NCBI GenBank assembly: GCA_963383645.1
Contig: OY726571.1
Coordinates: 25,124,116 to 25,188,115, forward strand
DNA from: Muscardinus avellanarius
Lineage: Eukaryota; Chordata; Mammalia; Rodentia; Gliridae
Reading direction: 5' to 3'
Length of the DNA: 64,000 nt
In this document: piece after piece, positions 33,986 to 44,291 of the stretch
Position numbering within the stretch: position 1 is the stretch's first letter
Layout of the letters: every line of letters starts with the position of its first letter
The notes under the pieces: model-generated
The model's database searches: none
The model's input: only the letters and a program-made list of their open reading frames with translations
Told to the model about the DNA's origin: nothing
Made by a program: the position numbers and the translations under genes

Positions 33986-34795
33986 CTATTATAGCTTGCA
34001 AAGTCTTCACATTTTTTAATTTGGTGAAACATCTTCATAATGAATGTTGTTAAAAATTAATCAAAAATAAATAAAATTTAAAAATAAATTTCCAAACTGA
34101 AGCTAAAAAGAACTCTTTGCTTCTCCAAAAAGTTCTTCTATTACAGTGGTATTTATCAGAGTCCTGTTAAACTGCCCAACCCCTCAATGCTTCAAAAATA
34201 TTATTTTATTTTAAATCTTTGGTTTACAAGAGGACAAAACCCCCATCATTCTAACTTTGGGAGGGGGTGGAATTAAGAAAGAAGCCCATTTATACACACT
34301 GTGAAATAGTCAGGAAAAATGAATCTTATAAAAAGTTCCAGACTTCAAATGCTCCTAGGACTCTTTCTCTGAATCTTTTCCCTCTGGGGGTCTCTCTATC
34401 AGCTTTATTCCTGCCACAGAATTCTTTCACCACTCAACGCAGCCACAGAAGGCTCCCAAGCTTTCCTTTTCTTCTTCCCCACCAGCCAAGTGGTTCCAGT
34501 GTGATCAAAAAGACACCAATTCTCCTATTTGGATATTTCTCTAAAAGAAGGAAGTCATGTTCCACTATAGAAAACCAACTTCAAAAAATGTCTAAGAAAC
34601 TTTTATTTATTTTAGCAGGTGGTGAATCCAGAAATCTTAAGCAATAGACAAAATCCAGAGGAATATGGAAATATGGTAAAAATCAAACATTTTGCCTCTG
34701 ATGCACTTTCTAAGCTACAAAAGAATGAATTAAAGGAAAAAGTAAATTGTAAATTAGCCAGATTTTACCCAAAAGCATTCTCAAGATGTACAAAT
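33986..34795. other. Unassigned intron
   Basis: Nothing recognised. The 126-codon frame at 34267-34647 has no family features. Confidence 0.5.
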
Positions 34796-35180
34796 CCTTG
34801 GCCAGTAGTTGGAGACTGAGACAGAAAGATCACAGATGTGAGACCAGCCTCAGCAACTTAGACCCTCAGCAATGTAGTGAGACTCTATATTAAAATAAAA
34901 TCTAAGCAGCCAGGCATGGTGGTACACACCTATAATCCTAGTACTTTGATACCTGAGACAAGAGGATCATATGTTTAAGGAAAACAAGTTCTCAGCAACC
35001 TAGAGAGACTCTGTTTTACAAAACTTAAAGAAGGGAGCTAGGGGTATACTCAGAGGTTGAACACCTCTGAGTTCAATCCCCAGTACAGAGGAATGATAGA
35101 TAAATAAAGAAAAATAGGGCTGGGGGTATAGCTTAGAGGTGTAATGCCCCTGGGTTCAGTACCCATTACCAAAAAAATAA
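34796..35180 (+). mobile_element. Dimeric SINE split by a second SINE
   Basis: Host left half at 34796-34907 ('ccttggccagtagttggag' is worn; 'gagaccagcctcagcaac'). The host right half resumes at about 35112 ('tagggctgggggtatagc' to 'ggttcagtacccattacc'). Confidence 0.75.
34908..35110 (+). mobile_element. Inner dimeric SINE
   Basis: 'agccaggcatggtggtacac', 'gagacaagaggatcata', right half 'ggagctaggggtatactc' and 'gagttcaatccccagtac'. Confidence 0.85.
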
Positions 35181-35729
35181 ATAAAGTTCAAATTTCCACC
35201 CCACAACTTAACATTTCAAGTAAACCAAATTTTATTACCTTTTTAAGTTCCCTTCCCCACCCCAATCACTGTTTTAAGACTGCTTAACGTTATTGTGGAT
35301 ACGAGCACCGCACCTTAAAAGCAGCGCCCTGAGAATAAGGTATTCTCTGAATCCCTGTCATTGCCTCTCAGACATCTACAAACCCACTAAATGCAAGATA
35401 GCTTGGGAAGAATTTTTAATATACCAACACAACAGAGCATTTTTTACTTTAAAAACAATCTAAGCAGATAGCTCAAGAAACTAGAGATTTTTTTCCTTAG
35501 GAAGAAAATCACCATATCTTCACTAAAGACTACAGGTACATTTTCCAGTTTCTACTTTCTTGATATCATGATCAATAAATAGAAAATAGTAGTCAGAAAA
35601 GGTAAAAGTCAGCTGTATGTTGTTTTTATTCCTGTCTTCAAGAATAACTTCAAAATCCAGGGTTCTGACAAAATGGCAAAGCAATGTACCTTTCCATGCT
35701 CTTTGTAGATCAAGTCAGACCAAAAGGGA

Positions 35730-35731
<2 letters not shown>
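35181..35731. other. Unassigned intron
   Basis: No gene or repeat family recognised. Confidence 0.5.
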
Positions 35732-35773
<42 letters not shown>

Positions 35774-36025
35774 CTAACCTAGAAAAGTAGTTTATTGACA
35801 GACTGGTTCTTTTCAACATCTATGTACCAAAGCTTTTCAAGTTAATTATTATTTTAATTTCTAGATAAAGTAGTTAAAGTAATTATCATTATTATTATTA
35901 TTATTAATCTAACCTAGAAAAGTAATTTATTGACAAATTAGTTCTTTTCAATATCTATGTACCAAAGCTTTTCAAGTTAACAATTGGCATTTTAATTTCT
36001 AGATAGATAAAGTAGTTAAAGTAGT
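35732..36025 (+). repeat. Local tandem duplication of about 140-150 bp, each unit led by (ATT)n
   Basis: Unit 1 (35732-35883) and unit 2 (35884-36025) both hold (ATT)n, 'atctaacctagaaaagta', 'tctatgtaccaaagctttt' and 'agataaagtagttaaagta'. They differ by scattered substitutions and short indels, so the duplication is not recent. Confidence 0.93.
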
Positions 36026-36299
36026 TGACTATCAAGTCTTCAGAATTTCAATCTTAGCCTGCTCATGATATTTTCTAGTCCCAGATATTTGCCTATATAT
36101 AGTGATCTACATTTTTTATATTGGCTATTTCTTTATTTTATAATAAACCCACTTGTGAATGAAAATTAAGTCAAGGTAGTGACTTTAACTTGACTTTGTA
36201 TTTGGGCGTAGTAGATATCACAGCTGTTGTTTTTAATGGTAGCCACAGACTGGGCTACCATAAAGCAATTGAGTTGTCTGTAATAAGCCTTAATTTAAA

Positions 36300-36780
36300 T
36301 TAACAAGCCAATCATTCTTTCTGTCATCACTCCATTCAAAAACACAGAGCACCAGCTTTGTTTCAGGTGCCTGTGCTTAAGCTATGTCACTCAATGAAGG
36401 ACACAGACTATTGCGTTCCTTGTTGAGAAGGCAGGCAAGCCCTGTACACGGTTAGTTAGGCATCTAGTGAGTTCCAGGATGGTATTTTCTTTGAGAACAG
36501 AAGCAACAACTGGTGATGAGTGCAGAGAGTCGAGGAGGAGACGGTCTTTGGGGCAATAGTATCAAAGTTAAGCCTCAAAGATGTTCTAGTTAGCCATGTG
36601 GAGTTCTGGAAGAAGAAGATTCCAGGAAGAAGGAAGAGCCAGTACAAAAGCCCTAAAGTAAGAGAGAATCCGGCTTTCAGGGGGCAAAAAAAAAAAAAAA
36701 AAAAAAAAAAAACAGAAAAGAAGCCAGGATAGCTTGAGCCAAAAGAGAAGAGTCAGAGATTAGTAGAGAGCCAGTTTAGG
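36300..36780 (+). repeat. Possible ancient mammalian repeat with A tract
   Basis: 'agtacaaaagccctaaagta' and surrounding text recall an old LINE-class mammalian repeat (typical word 'gcaaaggccctgaggc'). An A run of about 26 nt lies at 36687-36712. Confidence 0.35.
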
Positions 36781-37367
36781 AGGTGAATGTTTAAATCATT
36801 TTTTTGAGAATTCAGATCACTGTTTTCATACAGCTTTGTCTTATACTTAATAATGTTTCTTTATTATCCTCCTGCCAATCAGCTTCTTTCTGAAACTAAT
36901 TTCACATTCCATTTGATCACCATAATTGTATGATTCCATTCAATTTAACATTCTTTATGTCTAAATTCCAGTGTGTGGCTGATATTGGAAAGTGATTAAA
37001 AATAAGACAAACATACAATTATTCAGTCAATCTGAACTGCATTATGAAAAAAACGTGTTCATTCATGAGTAAAATAACATTTCTTCAAAACATTTATGCT
37101 GTCAAAAGAAGACATATTATTTGTAGATGTAAAACTTTTCTTCAAGAATTAAGATGTGTTCAGAACAACATGACATATATTTTTTTAGATGATACTACTG
37201 GGAAATGTCTTTTTAAAATATAAACCTGTGTAAAAATATAAGTATATCAAATGTCTTTCAGGATAAATATACAGTCTGATAAATGCCACAACAGTTGTGC
37301 TTTCTGAATGAACCATGTTCCCACACTGTTTCCAAAACATTTCCCTCTACTGTGTCAGGGTGAAGAT

Positions 37368-37512
37368 GTGTTTCAGCCAACATTCTCACTTCTATAATCC
37401 AAAATAACTGATGCTACAATTTAGAAGGAGGATTTATTTGCTCACAGTTCTTTGGAGATTCCAGAGTTCAGTTTATGTCAGGTCGATCTGCAAAGCTCAG
37501 AGCATGGTGACA

Positions 37513-37565
<53 letters not shown>

Positions 37566-37814
37566 CAGACTCTGCTCTTACATCATAGAAACCAGAAACA
37601 AAAGAGGGAAAGCAAGGAGATTTAAAGACAAAAGCATAGTCTTTAAGGTCACACTCCCAGGGACCCAACTTCTCCAGTCACATCCCACCACCCAGTAATC
37701 CATTACACTGGATTTATCCACTGATGAAATTAGAATCCCCATGACTTAAAATGCATCCACTCTGAACATTATAGCATGAGCTCTTCAGAAGACATTCTAT
37801 TTCTAACTACAACA
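37368..37814 (-). mobile_element. MaLR-like solo LTR (family copy 4 of 4) with (GA)n
   Basis: Starts TGTTTCAGCC and ends CTACAACA. Family words: 'aacattctcacttctataat', 'aggaggatttatttgctcac', 'catcatagaaaccagaa', 'gagctcttcagaag'. The 'agagagag' site common to the family has expanded into (GA)n at 37516-37560. Confidence 0.7.
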
Positions 37815-37979
37815 GGACATTTCTACTGAAATACATGTAGTTATTGAAATATTGAAATATAAAGAAGTATATGGTGATATCATGGCAGAGAAAAAAATTC
37901 TAAGTACCCTGAGGTTGTAGGAATCAACATTATATCAGAAATGCCTTAAAGACCTCTAAATAAAAAGTGCTCATACTCA

Positions 37980-38190
37980 ATCACTGGACAAATATTTGTT
38001 GAGTATTTATTATGTCCTGAGCCCTCCACTGGTAGCTAAAGATAAAACAATGAATAAAATTTTCATGGACCTTATAGTCCAATGAGGTGAGGCCAACACC
38101 AAGCAAATCATGTAGAAAAATCACAAATAAGCCACTTAATTACAGTTATCATAAGTGCTGTCTCCACTTGAGAGAAACCTCCATAGGTTC
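37980..38190 (+). repeat. Ancient mammalian-wide L2/MIR-class relic
   Basis: 'caaatatttgttgagtattt', 'attatgtcctgagccctcc', 'taaaacaatgaataaaatt' and 'accttatagtccaatgag' follow a well-known ancient repeat. Confidence 0.6.
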
Positions 38191-38335
38191 AGAACTTTAA
38201 CAGTCACATATGATGTTTGTTCCATGAGTCTTTTTGGAGGGGTCATTTCTCTTAATGAAAGAAGTTAGAAGGAAATGTAAGTGAAAATGTAAAATTTTTA
38301 TCTCTTTTTAGATTCTACTTCAAATAAGCTGTGCA

Positions 38336-38712
38336 TCTGTATTAGTCAAGAGTCTCCAGAGAAAGCCAGGAGGAAAAGAGATGTTAGGGGAAAGGCTCAC
38401 ATGGTTGTACACAAAATCTTCAGGGTTTTGACAGGCTGGAGACCCAGGGAAGAGTTACAGTTGAAGTCCAGAATTAGTCTCCTGACAGAGCTCCTTCTTG
38501 TTCAGTGGAGGTCAGCTTTTGTTCTAGTACACTTTCAACTGGTTGGATAAGGCCCAACCACTTTATGAATAGTAATCCACTATACTCAAAGTTCACTGAT
38601 TTTAAAGTCAGTCTAATCCAACCAGCATATTCACAAAACATCCAGAGTCATATTTAACCAGATTCCTGAGCACCATGGCCCAGTCAAGTTGATATATAAA
38701 ATTAATCATCCC
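38336..38712 (-). repeat. Old LTR/LINE-class mammalian repeat
   Basis: Starts 'tattagtcaagagtctccag' and ends 'gatatataaaattaatcatc', which bounds a common mammalian interspersed repeat (generic ends 'ttagtcagggttctcc' and 'aaaattaaccatca'). Family name uncertain; strand is tentative. Confidence 0.5.
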
Positions 38713-38749
38713 AATATTTCTAACTCCATTTTTTAATATATTTATTTTT

Positions 38750-38931
38750 GCCAAGCATTGTGGCACACACCAGCAATCTCAATATTTGGGAGGCAGAAAA
38801 AGGAGGATCGTAGATTTAAAGTCAGCCTCGGCAACTTAGCAAGACTCTTCTTTCAAAAGAAAAAATAAAATAGGACTGGGTGTGTGGTTTAAAGGTAGAA
38901 TGCCCCTGAGTTCAATCTCCAGTACCGAAGA

Positions 38932-38935
<4 letters not shown>
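38750..38935 (+). mobile_element. Dimeric SINE followed by (TG)(TA)n
   Basis: 'gccaagcattgtggcacac', 'ggactgggtgtgtggttta', 'agttcaatctccagtacc'. The tail is replaced by (TG)5(TA)29 up to 38998. Confidence 0.88.

Positions 38936-39000
<65 letters not shown>
38931..39000. repeat. (TG)n(TA)n microsatellite
   Basis: Pure TA from 38941 to 38998 after a short TG run; adjoins the SINE tail. Confidence 0.96.
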
Positions 39001-39001
<1 letters not shown>

Positions 39002-39002
39002 G

Positions 39003-39112
39003 AGGTGTCACTATGTTTTTCAGGCTGTTCTCAAACACATGAGTTTAAGAGTCCTCCCACCTCAGCCTCCCAAGTAACTGGGACTATCAGTGCTCACCAC
39101 CACACCCCACTC
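39003..39112 (-). mobile_element. 7SL-derived monomer (FLAM/proto-B1-like)
   Basis: 'gtgtcactatgtttttcagg', 'cctcccacctcagcctccca', 'agtaactgggactatcag' and 'gctcaccaccacacccc' match an antisense 7SL-type monomer as in primate FLAM/Alu left arms. There is no ID half. Confidence 0.7.
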
Positions 39113-39291
39113 TAATTCTTCTTAATCTTATTTTATGCAAAGAAATTTGCCAAAAGTATAGCCTTCCGAAGCCTAAATTTATGTTTTGATAATAAACCCT
39201 TTTAGAGTACATAGTCTGTTATATAGAACCATAATTAAGTATATGTCCAGGTGGGTAGTCATCGTAAAATATAACTAGCTGATTTCTGTTA

Positions 39292-39292
<1 letters not shown>

Positions 39293-39348
<56 letters not shown>

Positions 39349-39362
39349 TATATATAAATATG
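39293..39362. repeat. (TA)n microsatellite
   Basis: (TA)n with 'cacaca' and 'taaata' interruptions. No recognisable element beside it; 39363-39790 is unassigned. Confidence 0.95.
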
Positions 39363-39794
39363 TATAGCATTTTCACACATGCCTTGACCTTAATATTTCC
39401 TAAATCCACATCACCACCCAATTGCTTTTTTTGGTGAGAAACCTTTACTTTATTATGAATAATAGGATCTTGTTTTAGAAATGTATTGGTGCAACAGAAT
39501 TATACATTATAGTGAGGTTCAAAGCGCTATATTCATATGTTCACGCAATGTCTCTTGGTATGTTTCCCTCTGCACCCTACTCCCTGCCCTTACCACTCAA
39601 TTATGATCTGAACAAAATAAATAAAAAGATTGGTGGTGGTGAGAAGTGAGAACGAGAACACAGCTGTGAATTCTAATGTTAATGCTGCTGTGAGGTTCAG
39701 AATACAGATTTAACATAAAGTATCAATACTTTTTTGTTCTTTAATTAACTCATCTATTCTAAAAATTCCACTCAGTATTTTTTTCTTTTATTTC

Positions 39795-40000
39795 TTTTTT
39801 TTTTTTTTTTTTTGGTGGTGGTATTGGGGGTATAACCCAGAGTCTTTCTACCTCTGGCTATATACTCCCAGACCTATTTTATATTTTATTTGGAAACAGG
39901 GTCTCACTAAGTAGCTGAGGCTGGCTTGGAACCTGTGCGATTCTCCTGTCTCCGCCTCCCAGGCGTGGGGATTACAAGGGTACCACCACCACACCCGGCC
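39795..40000 (-). mobile_element. Dimeric SINE
   Basis: T run, 'ggtggtggtattgggggtat', 'ctcccagacctattttat', 'gtctccgcctcccaggcg', 'accaccaccacacccggcc'. Confidence 0.92.
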
Positions 40001-40027
40001 TACTCTGTATTTTAAATGTTGTGTGTA

Positions 40028-40238
40028 AGCCGGGCGTGGTGGCACACCTTTGTAATCCCCGCTTGGGAGGCGGAGACAGGAGGATCGCGCAGGTTCCAAG
40101 CCGGCTGTGCTGGCTTAAGAGACCTTGTTTCCAAATAAAAATATAAAAAATAGGTGTCTGGGAGTGTAGCCTGGAGGTAGAATGGTTTCCAGGAACCCCA
40201 GTACCACCAAAATAAACAAACAAATAAATAAATAAGAG
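40028..40238 (+). mobile_element. Dimeric SINE, 'aaccccagtaccacc' subfamily
   Basis: 'agccgggcgtggtggcacac', 'gatcgcgcaggttccaag', 'gtctgggagtgtagcctg', 'aggaaccccagtaccacc', (AAAT)n tail then (TG)n to 40265. Confidence 0.92.
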
Positions 40239-40265
40239 GTGTGTGTGTGTGTATGTGTGTGTGTG

Positions 40266-40790
40266 TTCCTGGCGATTGAATCCAGGGGCATTCTACCTCC
40301 AAACCCCAGGCCTCTTACTTTTTGTCATTTTTATATAGTTTTTATTGATCCATTATAGTCTCACATCATAATGTAGTTCAGGTTGACAGTGACATCCACA
40401 GGGCACTTGGCGAGCTTCCCCCAGCTGCCTTCCCCCCCTCCCAGCTTCCCCATACATGATACCGAGATTGGAATTGGTACTCTCATGTTTGTACAGAACA
40501 TCAGTGGAAGCTTTTCCCTCATTAATTCACCCTCCCCTAGACCACCTCCCTCATTCCACTGGGGTTTCTCCTCCATCACCTAAAGATCCTCTTGTATCCA
40601 AATTACTCCTTGGTTTATACAGATGAGAGAAAACATAACCCTTCTTTTTTTGTGATTGGCTAATCTGAAGAGGCTCTTGCTAGGTTGATGAGAGTCTACA
40701 TTGCTGAGGCTGTCTTCAAACCTGTGATCCTCCTGTCTGAACCTCCCAAATACTAGGATTACATAGGTGTGCACCACCCCTGGTTTTAAA
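40266..40790 (-). mobile_element. Dimeric SINE apparently split by a truncated L1
   Basis: The ID half is at 40266-40316 ('attgaatccaggggcattct'). The 7SL-like half is at about 40666-40790 ('gatcctcctgtctgaacctc', 'gtgcaccacccctgg'). Both are on the minus strand, with L1 3' sequence (40317-40665) between them. Confidence 0.7.
40317..40665 (-). mobile_element. L1 3' UTR fragment
   Basis: 'ttttattgatccattatagt', 'ctcacatcataatgtagttc', 'gggcacttggcgagcttcc', 'tacagatgagagaaaacata' are the complement of the L1 3' end seen in sense at 12030-12350. Confidence 0.85.
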
Positions 40791-41054
40791 TGTTAAACTT
40801 TTAAACTGACATTTTAAATTGCAATGTTATATTTTCAAATAATTTCACAAATTTATCTAACATACACATGTGTACTCTCTACATAAATTAATATGTATGT
40901 GTATGTATTAAGATGTCTAAGCATTAAATACTGGTTCAATAGAGTATCTGAGACAATCTACTAAAATTTTTTAAAAAGCCAGCATATTATCTATGAAAAT
41001 GATACTTAACTGAACTAGTATTTTGGTTCTATACTTTTATGGACCTAGGTTTTA

Positions 41055-41204
41055 TTTTTATGCTTTTATTGGTGTATTATAGTCTCACATCTTAATGTAA
41101 ATCATGTTGAAAATGACATGCATGCGCAGAGTACTTGGTGTCCCCCCACCCTGTCTCCCTATTTCCCTCCCTCCTGATATCAAGTACTCAAATCAACAAT
41201 GGGA
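41055..41204 (-). mobile_element. 5'-truncated L1 3' end with 12-bp TSD
   Basis: 'gcttttattggtgtattata', 'cacatcttaatgtaaatc', 'agagtacttggtgtcccc'. Flanked by 'acctaggtttta' at 41043-41054 and 41205-41216. Confidence 0.9.
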
Positions 41205-41231
41205 ACCTAGGTTTTAAAAATGTGATTTATT

Positions 41232-41432
41232 AGGCCGGGCATGGTGGCACATGCTTGTAATCCCCGCACTTGGGAGGCGGAGACAGGACACTGGCTTAAG
41301 AGACCCTGTTTCCAAATAAAAATATAAAAAAAAATAGGTCTGGGAGTGTAGCCCGGAGATAGAAGGGCTTCTAGGAACCTCAGTACCACCAAATTATATA
41401 TATAATTATATACATAAATATATGATTATATG

Positions 41433-41492
<60 letters not shown>
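41232..41492 (+). mobile_element. Dimeric SINE with internal deletion and (TA)(TG)n tail
   Basis: 'aggccgggcatggtggcaca' starts it. About 25 nt is missing between 'gagacagga' and 'cactggctt' (the 'ggatcgcgcaggttc' part). TSD 'tgatttatt' at 41223-41231 and 41493-41501 places the whole (TA)/(TG) microsatellite (41396-41490) inside the insertion. Confidence 0.92.
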
Positions 41493-41494
<2 letters not shown>

Positions 41495-41622
41495 ATTTAT
41501 TGGTTAGCCACTTACAAAAGAAACTTTATTTAGAGAATTGAAAAGATTTATATTTTACAAATCCTAATAACTTCTTTTTATGTGAAACTCACTGTTCTCT
41601 CGTTATGCTTTCCCCTCTTTAG

Positions 41623-41730
41623 GTTTGGATGTGTGGAGGAGAAATGTTTGACGTTCCTTGCTCCAGAGTTGGTCACATCTACAGGAAGTACGTCCCTTAC
41701 AAGGTTCCATCTGGGACCAGCCTGGCAAGA
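41623..41730 (+). CDS. GALNTL6: Polypeptide GalNAc-transferase exon (Mn2+-histidine segment)
   Basis: This 108-nt exon (36 codons, phase 0 at both ends) has acceptor 'ttcccctctttag' and donor 'gtgagt'. It encodes '[20 protein letters not shown]' followed by '[16 protein letters not shown]'. The CSRVGH motif is a signature of GT27 transferases; its His is a ligand of the catalytic Mn2+ with the DxH motif (which is upstream, outside the window). The residues after it form the mobile loop that closes over the UDP-sugar. 'GGEMFDVP' and 'PSGTSLAR' separate it from GALNT10, which I recall as 'GGRMEDIP' and 'PAGVSLAR'. It joins the 12568-12685 exon without a frame change. It lies between the inverted composite retroposon copies at 23.7 and 42.3 kb. 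Confidence 0.92.
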
Positions 41731-41879
41731 GTGAGTAACTGGGCCTGAGGTCAGGCTGGGCTGAAGTGACTTTCCACAGAGATGATCAGCTTCATCCGTG
41801 GGTTAATCTAAGGCGCAGTCTGATAGAAACTTCAGATATAGGGACTGCCTGTGTTTCTCAGTGTTTTATGTCCATTGCC

Positions 41880-42030
41880 TACGGAAGTATTAACTACTAT
41901 GCAAAATCTTGTTATTAATTGTTTAAAAGCAGCTTCGCATGCATTATATGTAATCTTCCCCATTACCTTCTGAGGTTAGTACTTAACTTTATTTTGCAGA
42001 CAGAAAGTATAGGCTTAGTGAGGAGCGCTT
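41880..42030 (+). repeat. MIR-like relic
   Basis: 'cattatatgtaatcttccc', 'ttctgaggttagtactta' and 'attttgcagacagaaagt' follow the MIR core order, about 150 bp downstream of the exon. Confidence 0.55.
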
Positions 42031-42279
42031 TCATGCTTGTGTATGGAATAGCAGAATAGGCGGTAAACACAAGTCAACAGAACGAACAACTGGTTTTTTC
42101 CCCCCAACATAATCATCAGGATATGCAATTAGTTATATGAAAAAGGGGCAAGAGTGGGGGTAGGAGAAAACAGAGGCCCCAAATCTGGCTGATTCTTGTT
42201 CATAACTAGGGCCAATTGCATAGTCTTTTACCCCCATCGCCAAAATTAAAAAATCAGGCAAGACTTGATTTTGTTTTTT

Positions 42280-42293
42280 CAGAGACTGTTTTG
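42280..42293. repeat. Target-site duplication, left copy (composite B)
   Basis: 'cagagactgttttg'; identical to 45258-45271. Confidence 0.95.
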
Positions 42294-42417
42294 TTTTCGT
42301 TTGTTTGTTTGTTTTTGTTTTTTATTGGTGTAATGTATTCATACATCATATGGTATAAAGAAAATACTTTTGTAAACATACATGCACACATCGCCCAGTT
42401 AGCCCCTACCCGATCCT

Positions 42418-42448
42418 CACCCCGTTCCCTCCCCATCCCTCCTTCCCA
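42418..42448 (-). promoter_or_regulatory. G-rich 3' tract of composite copy B
   Basis: On the plus strand 'ccctccccatccctccttcc' within a longer C-rich run; the minus strand has at least four G runs of three or more. Confidence 0.7.
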
Positions 42449-42659
42449 TGCTTGGCTTAGTGGTTGACATCTAGTTTTATAGCAATTTATCCAATATTAA
42501 CAATGATAATCTCACAAAACAGTTTCATTTGTCTGATACCAAGCTTTTGATGACTAAAAGATAACAGTTCAATATTTCTTTTTGCTTTCTTTCTTACAAG
42601 AGAATATTTTTTCTTTTCTTTTCTTTTCCTTAGGTGAAGCTATCATACATTTATTTTTT

Positions 42660-43172
42660 TTTCAGAAAAAAAATCTATCCTGATATGGAATATGGACTCT
42701 AGATACCCAAAACAATCTCAAAGAAGAACAAAGCTAGAAGATGTATATTTTCTGATTTCAAACCATATAAAGCTACAATAATTGAAACAGTGTAGTACTG
42801 TTCTAAAGGCAGATATATAAACCATTGGAGTTAAATACAAGCCTAGAGATAAATTCTTCCATATATTGTCAAGTTATTTTTGACAAGGTTTCCACGAACA
42901 TTTGGTGGAGGAAATAATAATCTTTTGACTAAATATTGTTGAAAAATAATAATTACATGAAAAAGAATAAAATTGGACCCTTACCTAACACCATATACAA
43001 ATATTAACTCAAAATAGATAAAAGACCTAAGTATAAGTCTTAATACTATAAACTTTTAGAAGAAAATCTGGGTCATAAAACCTCACAACATTGAAATTGG
43101 CAGTGATTTCTTGGATATGATTTCAATGGCACAGGCAACAAAAGGGTAAATAAACTCCCTAAAAAATAAAAA
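42660..43172 (+). mobile_element. L1 ORF2 block (antisense within composite copy B)
   Basis: The plus strand reads as L1 ORF2: 'ctgatttcaaaccatataaa', 'gctacaataattgaaacag', 'ttatttttgacaagg', 'aataaaattggacccttacc', 'ggcacaggcaacaaaagg'. It is the same region as 25619-26135 in copy A. Frames are broken. Confidence 0.85.
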
Positions 43173-43374
43173 AATATTGTATATCCAAAGACAATGTAAA
43201 CAGAGTTAAAAGTTACTGATAGAATGAGATAAAATATTTCCAAATGCTATATCTGAAGGTATATTAATATTCCAACTAGAAATCCTAAAAATTAGCAACA
43301 ATAAAAGCAAACAATACAATTTAGAGATAGGTAAAAGACTAACATAAATAATGAATCTCCACAGATAACCAATC

Positions 43375-44291
43375 TTAGTTGTCTGTTGGATGGAAAATCT
43401 TGTTTCTCTGGTTCTGGTGTGTGTTACCTATTTCTTCTTTGTAGTTAATCTCTTTGAGTATTTTCTCTAGCGCTGGTTTTGAAGACATAAATTCCTTCAG
43501 TTTCTGTTTGTCGTGGAAGCTTCTTATTTCCCCATCTAATTTGATAGAAAGTTTTGCTGGGTAGGAAATTTTTGGCTGGAAGTTGTTTTCTTTCAGAGTT
43601 TGGAGTATGTTACTCCAAGCCCTTCTGGCTCTCATGACCTGGTTTGGGAAGTCTGGAGTGATTCTAATTGGTTTGCCTCTGAATGTCACTTGGCCCTTTG
43701 TTTTTGTTGCCTTTAAGATTCTCTGCTTGGCTTCCACATTGGTCATTTTGACAATTATGTGGCGTGGGGATCCTCTTCTCTGATCCTGTCTAAAGGGAGT
43801 TCTATAAGTTTCCTGGACCTGTGTATCGACCTCTTGCTCTATGTTTGGAAATTTTTCTGCTATTATTTCCTTAAAAAGATTGTTAATCCCTTTGGTTTCA
43901 TCTTCTTTTCTCTCCTCTATTCCAATTATTCTTAGGTCAGCTCTCTTAAAATGGGCCCATATTTCTTCAATGTCAGATTCCTGCTGTCGGATTTTTTTTC
44001 TAAATGAGAAACTATGTGTTCATTTTTTGAATGATCATCTTCTAGGAGCAAGATTCTATTCTCCATGTGGTCTAATCGGTTGTTTGTACTTTGAATTGAG
44101 GCCTTTACTTCATTAATTGCATCCTTTATCTCTCTTTGGCTCTCTCTGAATTCTTTTCGAAACACCTCTATTAATTCTACAGTTATTTTCCTGATTTGAT
44201 CTTCTATAAATCTCTGCATTTCTGTTTTATCAGGTTCTGATGTTGTGGGGTTGTGGGCATTCATTGCTCCATTGTTATTCCTCTTTCCCAT
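43375..44291 (-). pseudogene. L1-type ORF1, frameshifted copy B
   Basis: ATG at 44291 (complement) to stop at 43375: 917 nt, one short of the same 918-nt frame inferred from copy A. The lesion is in an A run (8 A in copy B, 9 in copy A; plus-strand T run at 43992-43999). The upstream open part holds 'MGKRNNNGAMNAHNPTTSEP' and the coiled-coil text 'NNRLDHMENRILLLEDDHSK'. The downstream open part holds the RRM/CTD text 'MTNVEAKQRILKATKTKGQ', 'RARRAW' and 'NNFQPKISYPAKLSIK'. The lesion differs from the one in copy A, so both descend from an intact ORF1. Confidence 0.92.

Noticed and set aside
34267..34647. 126-codon open frame
   Set aside because: No recognisable domain, composition like intron, no conserved start or splice context.
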